Position numbers and translations under genes: made by a program. From NCBI GenBank assembly GCA_023525975.1, contig CM042022.1:65058001-65122000 (forward strand): a DNA stretch of 64,000 nt. Reading direction: 5' to 3'. Positions 1 to 10,160 of this stretch are shown here, one piece after another. The DNA is from Smallanthus sonchifolius (lineage: Eukaryota > Streptophyta > Magnoliopsida > Asterales > Asteraceae). Positions within the stretch are counted from its first letter, which is position 1; each line of letters opens with the position of its first letter. The notes under the pieces are model-generated. The model was not told the DNA's origin. It saw nothing but the letters and a program-made list of their open reading frames with translations, and made no database searches.

Positions 1-1850
1 TCTCAGCATGAGCCATATCCAGATGATATGCTTATTCCTTATATTTCAATCCCAAAGTGTTCAAATCTCTTTTCAAAGACTCAATTCTATCTATACACAG
101 TTTATCATTATCTTTCAATTTTTGATTAACTGAATGCATCGATTTCATATCACAAATTAAATTTGTGTTATCATCCATTATTTTTTGCATTTTATCTTTT
201 ATACTTATGCAATTTGAGCAATAAATGTGACAGACAGAATCTTTTACCTTTGAAGGATCTGACATATTTGCCATGAAGACATTTGCAATTGGAATATTTT
301 CAGGATCAGCACCATTAGAAGAATTTTGAGCTAAAACAATATCATCTTCAGATACACCAGATGCAATATCAGTCTCACCATTTTGTACTTGATCACTTTC
401 TTCATCAGCATTTGGCAAACTCTCACCATCACTTGAGCTATCATCATCAGTTGACTCTTCAGATTTTGTAGAATGAATCTCAGCTACAAACGCTTGACTT
501 ATCGAACCAACCAAATTTTCAAGATGAATACCCCAGTCATAATTTTCATCATTCTGAGCAACCAAAGCAGATGATGCAGATGAATGATTATAATTTCCAG
601 ATCCAGAGGAGCCATGTGACTGATTACGATTGTTCTGAAAGTTATTAGGCTTCTTCTGAGAATCAAATTCAACTTTCGATTTCACACATTCTTTGGCAAA
701 ATGACCATACTCCTGACAATTATAGCAACGAACTTTGGTTTTATCAAATCCCATACGTGAACGACTGTTAGACCCAATATACTTTCTTCCAGTCTTTTTC
801 AAAAAATCCTTTGCTTGTCGCATCAGCATAGCCATGTTCCATTGAATGTTCATCTCTTCCAGATCAACAGGATCAATCTGTCTGAAATCTTCTTCAATTA
901 CCTCTGGATCATGAATCTTTCCTCCAATAAAATTTTCATAAGAAGCCATAAAAGAAGAAAACATCGCTAAATAATCATCAGCAACTCTTTGATTCATATT
1001 AGGTGTTCCAGATGATGAAGAAGTTGTATTTGTAGAGAAACCTGAATGACTTGAAACCCCAGAACAATGATCATGAGAAACATCTTGAGTATCACCAGAA
1101 AAGAATGCAACCCCTGCACCAGTTTTGCCAGAAGACTTAGCAAAATACATTAAAGGATCTTGAATATATATTGGTTTCCATCTTCTTCATATTCAAATCA
1201 TGTGATTGAATCTTGCCAAGAACATCTTCAAGAGACATAGTTTTATACTTGACATTCACTTTTATCAAAACCGTATACACATCAAATTTAGATGGTAGTG
1301 CCTCCAAAAACTTATCATTTATCTCTTCAGTCTCATAAACCACTGAAGTACTTGACAACTCACTCAGCAAATGATAGAATCTCGTTGCAAGATCATCTAA
1401 AGATTCATTTTGAAAGTGCTTGAATACTAAGAAGTGCTTCTTTAGTAATTCTTTTCGGCTTTTCTTAACATCCAAACTACCTTCACACCGCTTTTGCAAC
1501 GCCTCCCACAATTGTTGAGAAGTTCTGAATTGTTTAAAGCTGTGATAAATTTCTTTAGGAAGAGACATTGAGATACTGGCCATTGCCTTCTTTTCTCTGT
1601 CAAACAATAATTTTTCTTATGTGGTTAACGCAGATACTGATTTAGGAACATCATCCTTTCCCATCCAAGTATATGTCGGATGCGTATAACCTTCCAAGAT
1701 TGGAATCCATAAACTTGTATCAGTAAAAGATATGAACAGATCAAACCAATCTTTCCAGTTAGAATAATCTGCAAGACTTAACAATTTGGGTGGTTTATGA
1801 GATGTACCAATCTCGTTGTCGTAATTTAACTTATTAGTCACTTGCACCAT
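1..1850 (-). pseudogene. gag pseudogene of copia element A1 (3' end outside window)
   Basis: This is the capsid/nucleocapsid gene of a Ty1/copia element, read right to left from the ATG at 1850. The N-terminal part resembles the copia gag (UBN2-type) region, with the repeated family signature LNYDNEIGTS at the start. One zinc knuckle, CYNCQEYGHFAKEC, lies near 680-725 and should bind RNA during packaging. A Ser/Asp-rich acidic stretch and the start of a coiled coil follow. It is broken by an in-frame TAA at 1617-1619, a small deletion near 1150-1160 that shifts frame, and a TAA at 29-31. It is clearly less similar to the gag genes of A2 and A3 than those are to each other, so A1 is a separate subfamily. 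The copia identification is firm; no product is expected. Confidence 0.9.
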
Positions 1851-2410
1851 ATTTTCTATTTTCTAAAAAAAAATTCCAAGTGTTGAACACAAACTCCCCT
1901 TAAGCGAAGATAATAAGTTCGCTTCAGCCAAACAAGCGAATTTGATATCAAGCGAACTTGATAAGTTCGCTTACCTAAGAAATCCAGTAAGTTCGCTGAT
2001 TAAGTTCGCATACTAAGTTCGCTTAAATTGAGAGAAGCGAACTTAATAAGTTCGCTTGCTAAGTTCGCCTGCAACAACTTTCAGCAAGTTCGCTTACAGC
2101 AGCTGAAACAAACTCAGCAAGAACTTTAACCCAAACACGAACAAACAACACAAAAAATCATCATTTCTCACAGATTAGAAGGAATTTGAAGAAATTGAAC
2201 CGTAGGATTTAGTATTTTATTATTTAGAACACTTCTATCGGATTAATTTCACCAAAATCAACCTCAAATCCATGAATTTAGTAGTAAAATCAGCTTCAAG
2301 AACTTGAAAACTCCATGTATACAAAAACTTATAAAATGATCAATTTCTTGTCAAATTATACACAAAAACGTCTCTAATCACCAAGAATCAAACGCAAATC
2401 ATGAGCAACT
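1851..2410 (-). other. untranslated leader of A1 with family-A inverted repeats
   Basis: This stretch lies between the primer binding site and gag and has no coding potential. It contains several copies, perfect and degenerate, of the family-A dyad GCGAACTTANTAAGTTCGC. Clear examples are at about 1950-1972 and 2036-2057, with many half-sites (AAGTTCGC) between them. The same motif occurs in the LTR of this family. Confidence 0.75.
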
Positions 2411-2422
2411 ACTCTGATACCA
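2411..2422 (-). other. primer binding site of A1 (initiator Met tRNA type)
   Basis: On the minus strand this reads TGGTATCAGAGT, the standard plant copia primer binding site complementary to the 3' end of initiator methionine tRNA, with the last base changed. It sits two bases inside the LTR end at 2425. Confidence 0.85.
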
Positions 2423-2424
2423 CT

Positions 2425-2466
2425 TGTAGGTCCACATGACTCATCTCAGATCGATCTCGTGACAAG
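2425..2466 (-). repeat. U5 end of the A1 5' LTR, severed by insertion of A2
   Basis: This 42-bp piece begins TGTAGGTCC (plus strand) next to the A1 primer binding site, as an LTR end should. It ends in ACAAG, and the A2 LTR starts immediately after at 2467. ACAAG recurs at 16016-16020 directly beyond the other end of A2. The A1 LTR resumes there, and the join matches the corresponding U5 stretch of the A3 LTR. This is therefore the terminal fragment of a split LTR. Confidence 0.88.
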
Positions 2467-2956
2467 TGTAGGTACAGGTAACTCAACTACCGATCGAACT
2501 CGTAATATGACGTTGCTATAACACGAAGTGCGGAATCCTTCATGTTAACATTTGTATACTAACCGACAATTGAAACAACACGTGTAAATAAACTTCTCGA
2601 TATATTCAGATTCACAATGGTTTACAGACTCAATCAGACAAATCTCTCTCTCGGTTCTCTCTGTTCTGTCTTTTCTCTAATGACTCTGTAAACACATATA
2701 TATAGAAAACTAACCTGCTGTAAGCGAACTTATTAAGTTCGCCTGAAACAGACTAAGCGAACTTAACAAGTTCGCCTCAGTTAGACCTAAGCGAACTTAT
2801 TAAGTTCGCCTCTGATAGTCCAGGCGAACTTAACAAGTTCGCCTCTAGGCACACTTGTAAAACACTTAGCAACTTTAGACAATTACATAACAAAAACATA
2901 AAGACATAAAATCTAACTATTACAAGCTTTTGTCATTACAAATCTATGTCCTAACA
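2467..2956 (-). repeat. 3' LTR of A2 (490 bp)
   Basis: On the minus strand it starts TGTTAGGACATAG and ends CCTACA, giving the canonical TG...CA termini. A polypurine tract abuts it on the internal side and the ACAAG target duplication on the outer side. U3 holds four dyads at about 2722-2845, spaced 31-35 bp. A TATATATA box lies near 2696-2703. The 5' LTR has only three dyads, and the 34-bp length difference equals one dyad unit. Confidence 0.92.
2722..2845 (-). repeat. array of four family-A dyads in U3 of the A2 3' LTR
   Basis: Four inverted repeats of the type GCGAACTTATTAAGTTCGC or GCGAACTTAACAAGTTCGC (9-bp arms, 1-bp centre) are spaced about 31-35 bp apart. They lie about 20 bp upstream of the TATA box in element orientation. 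Each arm holds one CpG. Function is not known from the sequence; cis-regulation or a hairpin source of small RNA are the two obvious possibilities. Confidence 0.85.
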
Positions 2957-2970
2957 GACTCCCCCTTGAC
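2957..2970 (-). other. polypurine tract of A2
   Basis: On the minus strand this reads GTCAAGGGGGAGTC, directly before the 3' LTR start TGTTAGG. It is the expected primer for plus-strand DNA synthesis. The same tract is found at the matching place in A3. Confidence 0.85.
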
Positions 2971-2997
2971 AATAGCTTGATCTTCTGTCTTCAGTAT

Positions 2998-5900
2998 TTA
3001 TATTGAACTCTTCTAGTTATCCGGTAGTCTGCTTCCTGCATGCACACCGTATCTTCTGCATATCTCTAAAACTCTTTTATACTGTAGACCTTGTTCTCTC
3101 CATTCATCAGTATACATGATCTCATTCTTTCGCAGAGTCCTCTGATCTTTCTTTGAAAAATTAATAAGATTCATTGCGTCATAGAAACACACAATGACCT
3201 TATTATCTTTATTTTCAATCCTTGCTTCCCCAGTATTAATATCAACATACCACCATTTCATATTCCCAAGAGAGTCTTGAGGAATATTCTTTAATGGTAT
3301 CTTGTGAATAGCACGCACTGGTTTATACTTGTATCTCCAGGTTACTTTCCCAGTCTTTGGATCTGTGTTCTTCACTCTCTTTCCCTTCTGTGGTTTCAGC
3401 CGATCATACTTACCTGAACTACCTTCTTTCTTTATCAGGTTTGCTATCACATCAGCCAAACCATTCTTCGATCTATTTTTGAGTGGCTTTGAAGCTAGAC
3501 CATTTATTTCACACCTCAGCAAGGTATTGAAATATTTGATCCTCGGCTTTACGTATTGAACACCGTCAGATCATTTGATTGCAAATAATTTTGATTCACC
3601 ATCATAGAACCAACTTATGATCCTTCCTACACACTGCTCTTTATTCACATATTTCTCTTTCTGAGCAGGTTGTGCTGGAGACTTGGGTAGCACCTTCATC
3701 CAACTGTTTACAACTTCTCGCCGCTGTTCTCTTGTCATCCCTGTATCTCTATACATCACAGGTTCTTCATTAACCTTAGGAGACTCAGTGTGAGTAGTTT
3801 CAGTTTCAGCATCTTTATTGAATTGAAGATTCTCATCATCAGTATCCATCTTTGACTCAGTTGTATCATCAGGAAGTGTGACGTCTTCAACAGAGTCCAT
3901 AGAATCTGTTACTCCTTCATAAGTGAATTCAGGAATAACATCATCCTGGATGAAGTTATAAGGCACTTTAAGACCATCACAGCCTTCATAAGTAACACTA
4001 TCTTTATCTTTCTCTATTTCAATCTTTACTATTTCTCCTTCTTCTATCTCAGTATCTGACATATCATCTTCCATGTCATTGAATAAATCGTCAATGTCAT
4101 CAAGACATTCAATCTTTTCAGCTTCCTCTTCTTCTGAATCTTGAAAGAATTCTAATAACAAAATTTCTTCGTCATTAGTACCAGTAGTATCTTTGTCTTT
4201 GTTTCCTTCAATTGATTGTGATGTCGACTCCCTCTGAACTCTAGATAAAGGATTAGCGTCAGTGTATTGACGATCACCCTCAATATTTCCAGCAGGATCA
4301 TTGTCTTCATCATCACGTCTTTGAATTGATTATGTGCGACAAGTATCAGGTATCCTCAACTCCCCCTGAGCGTCAAGACGCTGAACGAGTTTGGAAACTA
4401 ATGCTTGCATATCAGCAATCTGTTGAGCTTGAGTTTGAATCACCAGCTGCCGTTGTGAATCAGTAGACACAAGAGTGTGTACCTGTGTTTGTAGAGAAAG
4501 CACTTGAGATTCAAGGAAAGTAATCTTGTCAGAATCAGAAGGCTTTGACGGACCAGCTGTTGATTGTGGAATAGAAGGACTTGAAGTAGTAGGAATGACT
4601 GGAGGAACAGGAGTTTGAACTGGAGATGGATCCTTAGATCTTGGAGGAGTAATTATGAAAGAAGCAACAAAATTAGCATCCTCGACTCCTTGAGAAGATC
4701 TTGCAGCAGCAATCGACACAGACATTAACTTTTGACGTGTAGGATCTGGATTAAAGTCACTGTCAGTGTCAGAACTTTCATCGACCAAAGATCTTTTACC
4801 AAGTACTGATCCGGAAGGAGGATCCCGAACAAACTTTTGTCTTGGTCGTCTAGCATGAGATTTAATGCGTTTTACAGCATTAGCCAGTGGAATAGCAGCC
4901 AACCGTTCATAATGACTTGAGGAAAAATCCCTAGATTCATCAGAATCAGTGCTGTCATCATCAGATGATATCGTATCACTTGAACTGGAACTAGAATCAG
5001 CTTCTGTCACCACATTCCCTTCTTGTTCATGAATGGGCGAGTTCACAGTATCATCAACAAAATCATCCATGTTCATTCCTAGATCGTGATCAGGTTCATG
5101 AACGACCTCTTCTTGAACTGGTTCCTGAATAGGTATATCAACTGCAGCTTGTGGAATAGGAACTTGTTCTGGAATAGGAATTTGTGGAACTGGTATCTGT
5201 TGTTGTTGAACTTGTTGTTGTTGTGGAACTTGATGTTGCTGTTGTTGTGGTTGTTGCTGTTGTTGCACACTAATGCCTTGAGCTTGAGCAAGTTCATCAG
5301 GATTAAACCAGTTATCATTAGGTGGTGCAACATAATCAGGATTGATTAAGTGCCCAAACAATGGAGTATTGACTGGAATCAATGCAGCATTCTGTTGTTT
5401 CACCTTCGTACAGCCGGTAAAGATACGTTTTTACATTGGAGTCAACGTTAATCTTATTGGATGTTGTGGAAGATCAGGAATAAGATGATTGAGTATCATT
5501 TGAATGAATCGAGGATACATCAAGAAACCTTGACCTTCAGCTGGATTGATCTGCATTACCATCTCCCGATGGAAATAAAGAGGAAAATTGAATCGTTTAT
5601 TCAATGTTAAGGCCACCATTGCTGCTTGAAGAGCCATTTTCAATCCATCGGTACCAGCTTTTCGCAGAGAGATGCATTGAATAATCACATGCATAAAATA
5701 CCTCCATTCACCAACTAATCCACCTTTCCGAGCTTGGGTATCATTATGTCGTCCACGATAACCCATCCGTTGAAAACAACCCATAATAAGAGTGCTAGGA
5801 GAAGATATTGGATCGTCAGCATTTCCACCCAAATCAAGAGCAACACGTATCGTTTCTTCAGAAATGGCAATCTCGGTATTATTTACTGTTGCACGAAGTA

Positions 5901-6106
5901 CATGCGGTTCCACGTCAGTATCTTGATGTACCGTATCCCAGAATTGGTGTATATACTTCCAAGCTGATATAGGGATCTGCAGATAAGGCAACATGCAGTC
6001 CTGATCGATTCAGAAAATTTATGATGCCTTGAAAATGAACTGCTTCTGGCATATTAGGATCTAACAATGCCACTTGATTATGCTTATATTCTACACGACG
6101 AGCCAT
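2998..6106 (-). pseudogene. additional ORF (envelope-position) of A2, broken
   Basis: A long ORF between pol and the 3' LTR, read in the sense direction from the ATG at 6106 (MARRVEYKH) to a TAA at 2998-3000. In order it has an N-terminal globular region with the signature MYPRFIQMILNHLIPDLPQH, a Gln-rich tract (about 5195-5275), an acidic Ser/Asp segment, a heptad-like segment near 4380-4530 and a basic C-terminus. I see no signal peptide or membrane segment, so calling it an envelope would be unjustified. I recall similar Asteraceae retrotransposon proteins being labelled longin-like, but treat that as unverified. Breaks: a 1-nt insertion near 5963, TAA at 5431, TAA at 4330, TGA at 3571 and TAG near 3013. 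A3 has the same ORF and the same TGA. Function unknown. Confidence 0.75.
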
Positions 6107-6269
6107 CTGTGAAAGTATTGGACAAACAACAAACATTAGTACACTTACACATATATGAAACACACATTTAATAATAGACACAAACAAAAAAAATAAAAAA
6201 TTTAAAAAAAAATTTCAAACAAAAAAAATTTTCAACAAAACTTCACAAGTCCAAATTCACTTCTGACCC

Positions 6270-6915
6270 CTAGGCGAACTTAATAAGTTCGCTTAGTAGT
6301 GCAAGAGGCGAACTTATTAAGTTCGCCTGACAAGTTCGCTTGGAACAAGTTCGCCTGAACCTGAGACGATTCAAATTCAAACATCAGTCGATTCAAAATT
6401 CGGCAAATCGATAGAAATCATGAAATAAGCATCGAACATCAGTCGAATACCAATTTACAACCAAATATGATTATCAATTTATATTTCGGTCAAAATTAGG
6501 TCTAAAATGATCCTTTGAAACGTTCGACGAAAACCGAGACTAAACTCATCAAATACACACAATCTACCGGATGAAATTCAACGAAAATACCTTTGTTAGA
6601 TTCGCAATCTAATTTGGATTAAGATACAAACAGCAAACAACTCCCACAACACAGTTTGAAATTTTTGAAAATTTTGGACAAGTTCGCTTAATCTGAGGAA
6701 GAAGATGAAAAATGACAAGTTCGCCTGATTAAACCCTTATGCAGATTAAGTTCGCTTGATTAAGCGAACTTGTTAAGTTCGCTTAACAAGCCTTCGGCGA
6801 ACAAGATAAGTTCGCTTCACCCTTAAGTTCGCTTCACCCCAGACTGTAGATTAAGTTCGCTTCACTGATTTAAGAGAACTTATTAAGTTCGCTTCACTGT
6901 ACACAGGCGAACTTA
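6270..6915 (-). repeat. family-A dyad clusters upstream of the A2 additional ORF
   Basis: Perfect or near-perfect copies of GCGAACTTANTAAGTTCGC occur at 6272-6293 and 6306-6327, with more copies and many half-sites at 6660-6915. The motif is that of the LTR and leader of the same family, so one element carries it in at least three non-coding places. The cluster ends about 170 bp upstream of the extra-ORF start. Confidence 0.8.
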
Positions 6916-7077
6916 GTTGCTTTTCAACCTTTTTGCCTTGAACACAAATTTTACCAACTTCAACCTGTCAAATCTTGAACTTCCGTCAGCAACACATATT
7001 CGATCGAATCCCGAACAATTTTAATAAAAGTTCAGAATTTTCATGGAAAATAAAAATCAAAATCTTTTTGAGTTTTA

Positions 7078-7253
7078 TCTATACAGACGGAAACACATAT
7101 TTTTGACTTTTATCTGAATAAACCGAAATCACATATTTTTGGTTTTTCTCTGTACAACTGAAATCACATATTTTTGGTTTTTCTCTGAATAAACCGAAAT
7201 CACATATTTTTGGTTTTTCTCTGAATAAACCGAAATCACATATTTTTGGTTTT
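7078..7253 (-). repeat. 36-bp minisatellite, about five units
   Basis: Head-to-tail repeats of a 36-bp unit with core AATCACATATTTTTGG. About five units are present here, against three at the matching place in A3 (52609-52712). Translation of this repeat gives a spurious protein with DFG triplets and should not be read as a kinase. Confidence 0.88.
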
Positions 7254-8511
7254 AACATCATGATCAAGAAGATCATATCAGTATTCAATTAATTCATCAC
7301 ACATATTATCAATAACAAAGGGTGACCTATAGTATGAGATCTATTCAACTCAATTTTGTGCATTTTGCATCTTTGTCATTTTGACACTCCTTCAATTTGA
7401 ATAATATTTGAAATGATACGCGATAAATTTCAAAGTAAATAAGATCAGGTTATAAAATGCTCTCATATTTATACCGAATTTGAAATATAAAGCCTGAATT
7501 CTTAAAATTGTCAATATTATATTATTTGAAACTATAAGCGTTTATTCTCCAAATTCATGTGATTTAGTACCATTTAGATGAAAAACATCGTGTACCCCAC
7601 ATATATGCCAAATAGAAAGTAAATGCACTATCTTCAAGACATATATAAGATTTTACTAAAGATTATCCGAATATTCAGAATGAGGAGACATCACTTAGCA
7701 CATGAATAGCAGAATCCAAATTGGATTGTATAGGAATCAATGAGATTCATAATCGAATGATTCAATGTTTTGGCTTATATCTGAGGAATCATAAGATTCA
7801 CGTACGTGGATCCAACTGTTATCTGGATTATGAATTCAATGGAATCAGTAAAGTTGATTTATCAATATGATCCAAGGGCTAGTATATGTTTGACAGATGT
7901 TGTCAAGTACATATCTTGATTATACTTCAAATTGCATGCTTTTCGGGACATGGGCACTGAAGCAAATCGAATGAATAGTGCTAAGGACATAACCCGAAAC
8001 TGATCTCACAGGAAAATCCTTATTAAAAGCAAATATTCTTTATCTGATAATGATCTTTTACACACACACCCAGGCATATATTGGATTTAAATCACAGATG
8101 TAATCATATTATATTTAATTTTCACACTACTATTAGTTTCAAAACGCTTTTAGCCTATTGACAATTCAAGTTTCAAATTTTATACACAAATTTTAAAACA
8201 AATTATCAAGAATAGAGCATTCACAACACTATCATTTCTTATTTATGCAGACTTTGAAATTTAGATCAGATCAACTTATTTTAATCAATCATATATCAAG
8301 GTCTACTAAGGTTGTGTGAAATGAACTAATCACTGATGTACTATCAGTTCTTCTCAAACCTCAAATGATGTCAAATTTTATATTTTTCAATTTGTTTTGA
8401 CTTTTTATAATTTAAAACTTTTTGACTGAAAATGTAAAAGCAGAAATGTAATAAAGCAATAAAAGAACTTAAAAACTTTTTTTCCATGAAATTCTGATTT
8501 TGAAAAAACTT

Positions 8512-10140
8512 TTATTCGGGATTGATCATACCAATCATTTTAATTAGGAATTCAAACCTGGTACGATCAAATGCCTTGGTAAACAAATCATCAAAATTAT
8601 CTTCAGTGTGTACCTTGACCAGCTCAATCAATCTTTTCTCTGCACAATCACGTATAAAATGATATCGAATTTCGATGTGCTTAGTTTTACTATGTTTAAC
8701 AGGATTATTCGTTATGGACATAGTAGCATTGTTATCAATAAGCATAGGGGTTCCTGTGAAATTCAAACCGTAATCTCTCAATTGTTGTTGTATCCACAGG
8801 ATCTGTGAACAGCAACTTGCAGCAGCGATGTATTCTGCTTCGCATGTTGAAATTGAGACTGTGGTTTGCTTTTTGCATTGCCAGGATACAAGTCGATTTC
8901 CTAAGAACTGGCAACCACCTGTTGTAGATTTCCTGTCCAGACAACAACCACCAAAATCAGAATCAATATAAGCATTGAAATAAAAGTTAGAACCATGAGG
9001 ATACCATAGCCCTAAATGTTGTTTTCCTTTTAAATACCGAAAGATTATTTTCACGACAATTAAGTGAGATTATTTTGGCTTTGCCTGAAATCTGGAACAG
9101 ATACACACGGCGAACATTATATCCGGCCTTGAAGCTGTTAAGTACATGAGGGATCCAATCATAGCTCTGTAAAGTCGACAATCCACATCTTTTCCTTCCG
9201 AGTCAGAATGCAGCTTATGATTGACCGGAATTGGAGTATCGTATGGGGTACAGTCCTCCATCTTGAATCGGCTCAAGATGTCTTTGACATACTTGGACTG
9301 ATGAATAAAGAAACCATCTTCCTTTTGATTTACTTGTAAACCTAAGAAAAACGATAACTCTCACATAGCAGACATTTCAAATTTCGAATTCATTACACCC
9401 TCAAAGTCTTTGCACAACCCTTCATTTGTCGAGCCAAAAATAATATCATCCACATAAATCTGTACCAGTAGGTAATCTCCCCCTGATTTCTTTATGAATA
9501 AGGTCGAGTCTATCTTTCCACGAACAAAGTCATTCGCCAAAAGATGTGTGGATAAAGTCTCATACCACGCACGAGGAGCCTGATGAAGACCATAGAGAGC
9601 CTTATCAAGCTTGAAAACCATATTCGGATGCAATGGATCTTCAAACCCCGGCGGCTGACACACATAGACTTCCTCCTTGACCTTTCCATATAAAAATGCA
9701 CTCTTGACGTCTAATTGAAACACGTTAAAACCTTTAAAAGAAGCAAAAGCTAGAAACAGCCTTATAGCTTCAAGCAGTGCAACCGGCGCATAAACCTCGG
9801 TGTAATCAAATCCTTCTTGTTGATTGAAGCCCTGGACAACTAATCTTGCCTTGTTGCGTACCACAACACCTCTATCGTCTTTCTTACATTTAAACACCCA
9901 TTTTGTTCATATCGGATACGCACCTTTCGAAAGATCAACAAGATTCCAAACCTTAAGTTTGTCAAATTGAGCAAGTTCTTCCTGCATAGCTTCTATCCAG
10001 TTATTATCATTTAAAGCCATCTCGACATTCTTGGGTTCAACCTGCGAAATAAAGCATGAATGTGAGCAATCATCAAGAACACCAGAATCTTTAATGCAAG
10101 TATACAAACAAGTATTGTCAACAAGAGAATGGGTTTTCAC
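8512..10140 (-). pseudogene. reverse transcriptase and RNase H of A2 (pol, 3' half)
   Basis: The copia reverse transcriptase runs right to left from about 10140, with the fold-defining stretch ARLVVQGFNQQEG, then QLDVKSAFLYGKV, then LDKALYGLHQAPRAWYE and the catalytic YVDD near 9442-9460. RNase H follows, with its acidic residues in SDFGG, CEAEY (about 8830-8845) and DNNATM (about 8726-8742). It ends at the TAA at 8512-8514. Breaks are in-frame stops at 9907 (TGA), 9361 (TGA) and 9070 (TAA). The catalytic motifs survive, so decay is moderate. It would copy the element RNA into DNA inside virus-like particles if intact. Confidence 0.9.
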
Positions 10141-10160
10141 TCCATCCTGTAAATTTCCAA

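Larger units (their letters stand above)
6107..8511 (-). other. spacer between pol and the additional ORF of A2
   Basis: No coding potential over about 2.4 kb. It contains two clusters of family-A dyads (about 6270-6330 and 6660-6915), a 36-bp minisatellite (7078-7253), and AT-rich unique sequence. About 7990-8511 is nearly identical to the A3 spacer, whereas about 7640-7990 is not easily alignable. Long palindrome-rich DNA just upstream of the extra ORF could hold an internal promoter or splice signal for that ORF; this is inference. Confidence 0.7.

Noticed and set aside
2722..2845. Regular short palindromes with about 32-bp spacing, superficially CRISPR-like
   Set aside because: The surroundings are plant LTR retrotransposons, intervening sequence is not spacer-like, no cas genes exist and the motif recurs in leaders and other LTRs.
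2425..2956. A single LTR shared by two tandem A elements (polypurine tract on one side, primer site on the other)
   Set aside because: The first 42 bp belong to a different LTR. ACAAG at 2462-2466 and 16016-16020, and the LTR remainder at 16016-16419, show a simple nested insertion instead of a tandem LTR-LTR recombinant.
5086..5349. Plus-strand Leu/Asn-rich open frame and similar antisense frames
   Set aside because: They are shadows of the Gln-rich tract of the extra ORF on the minus strand.
7079..7288. Open frame with repeated K-I-C-D-F-G, resembling a kinase DFG motif
   Set aside because: It is translation of the 36-bp minisatellite; no other kinase motif, and the frame is not shared by A3.
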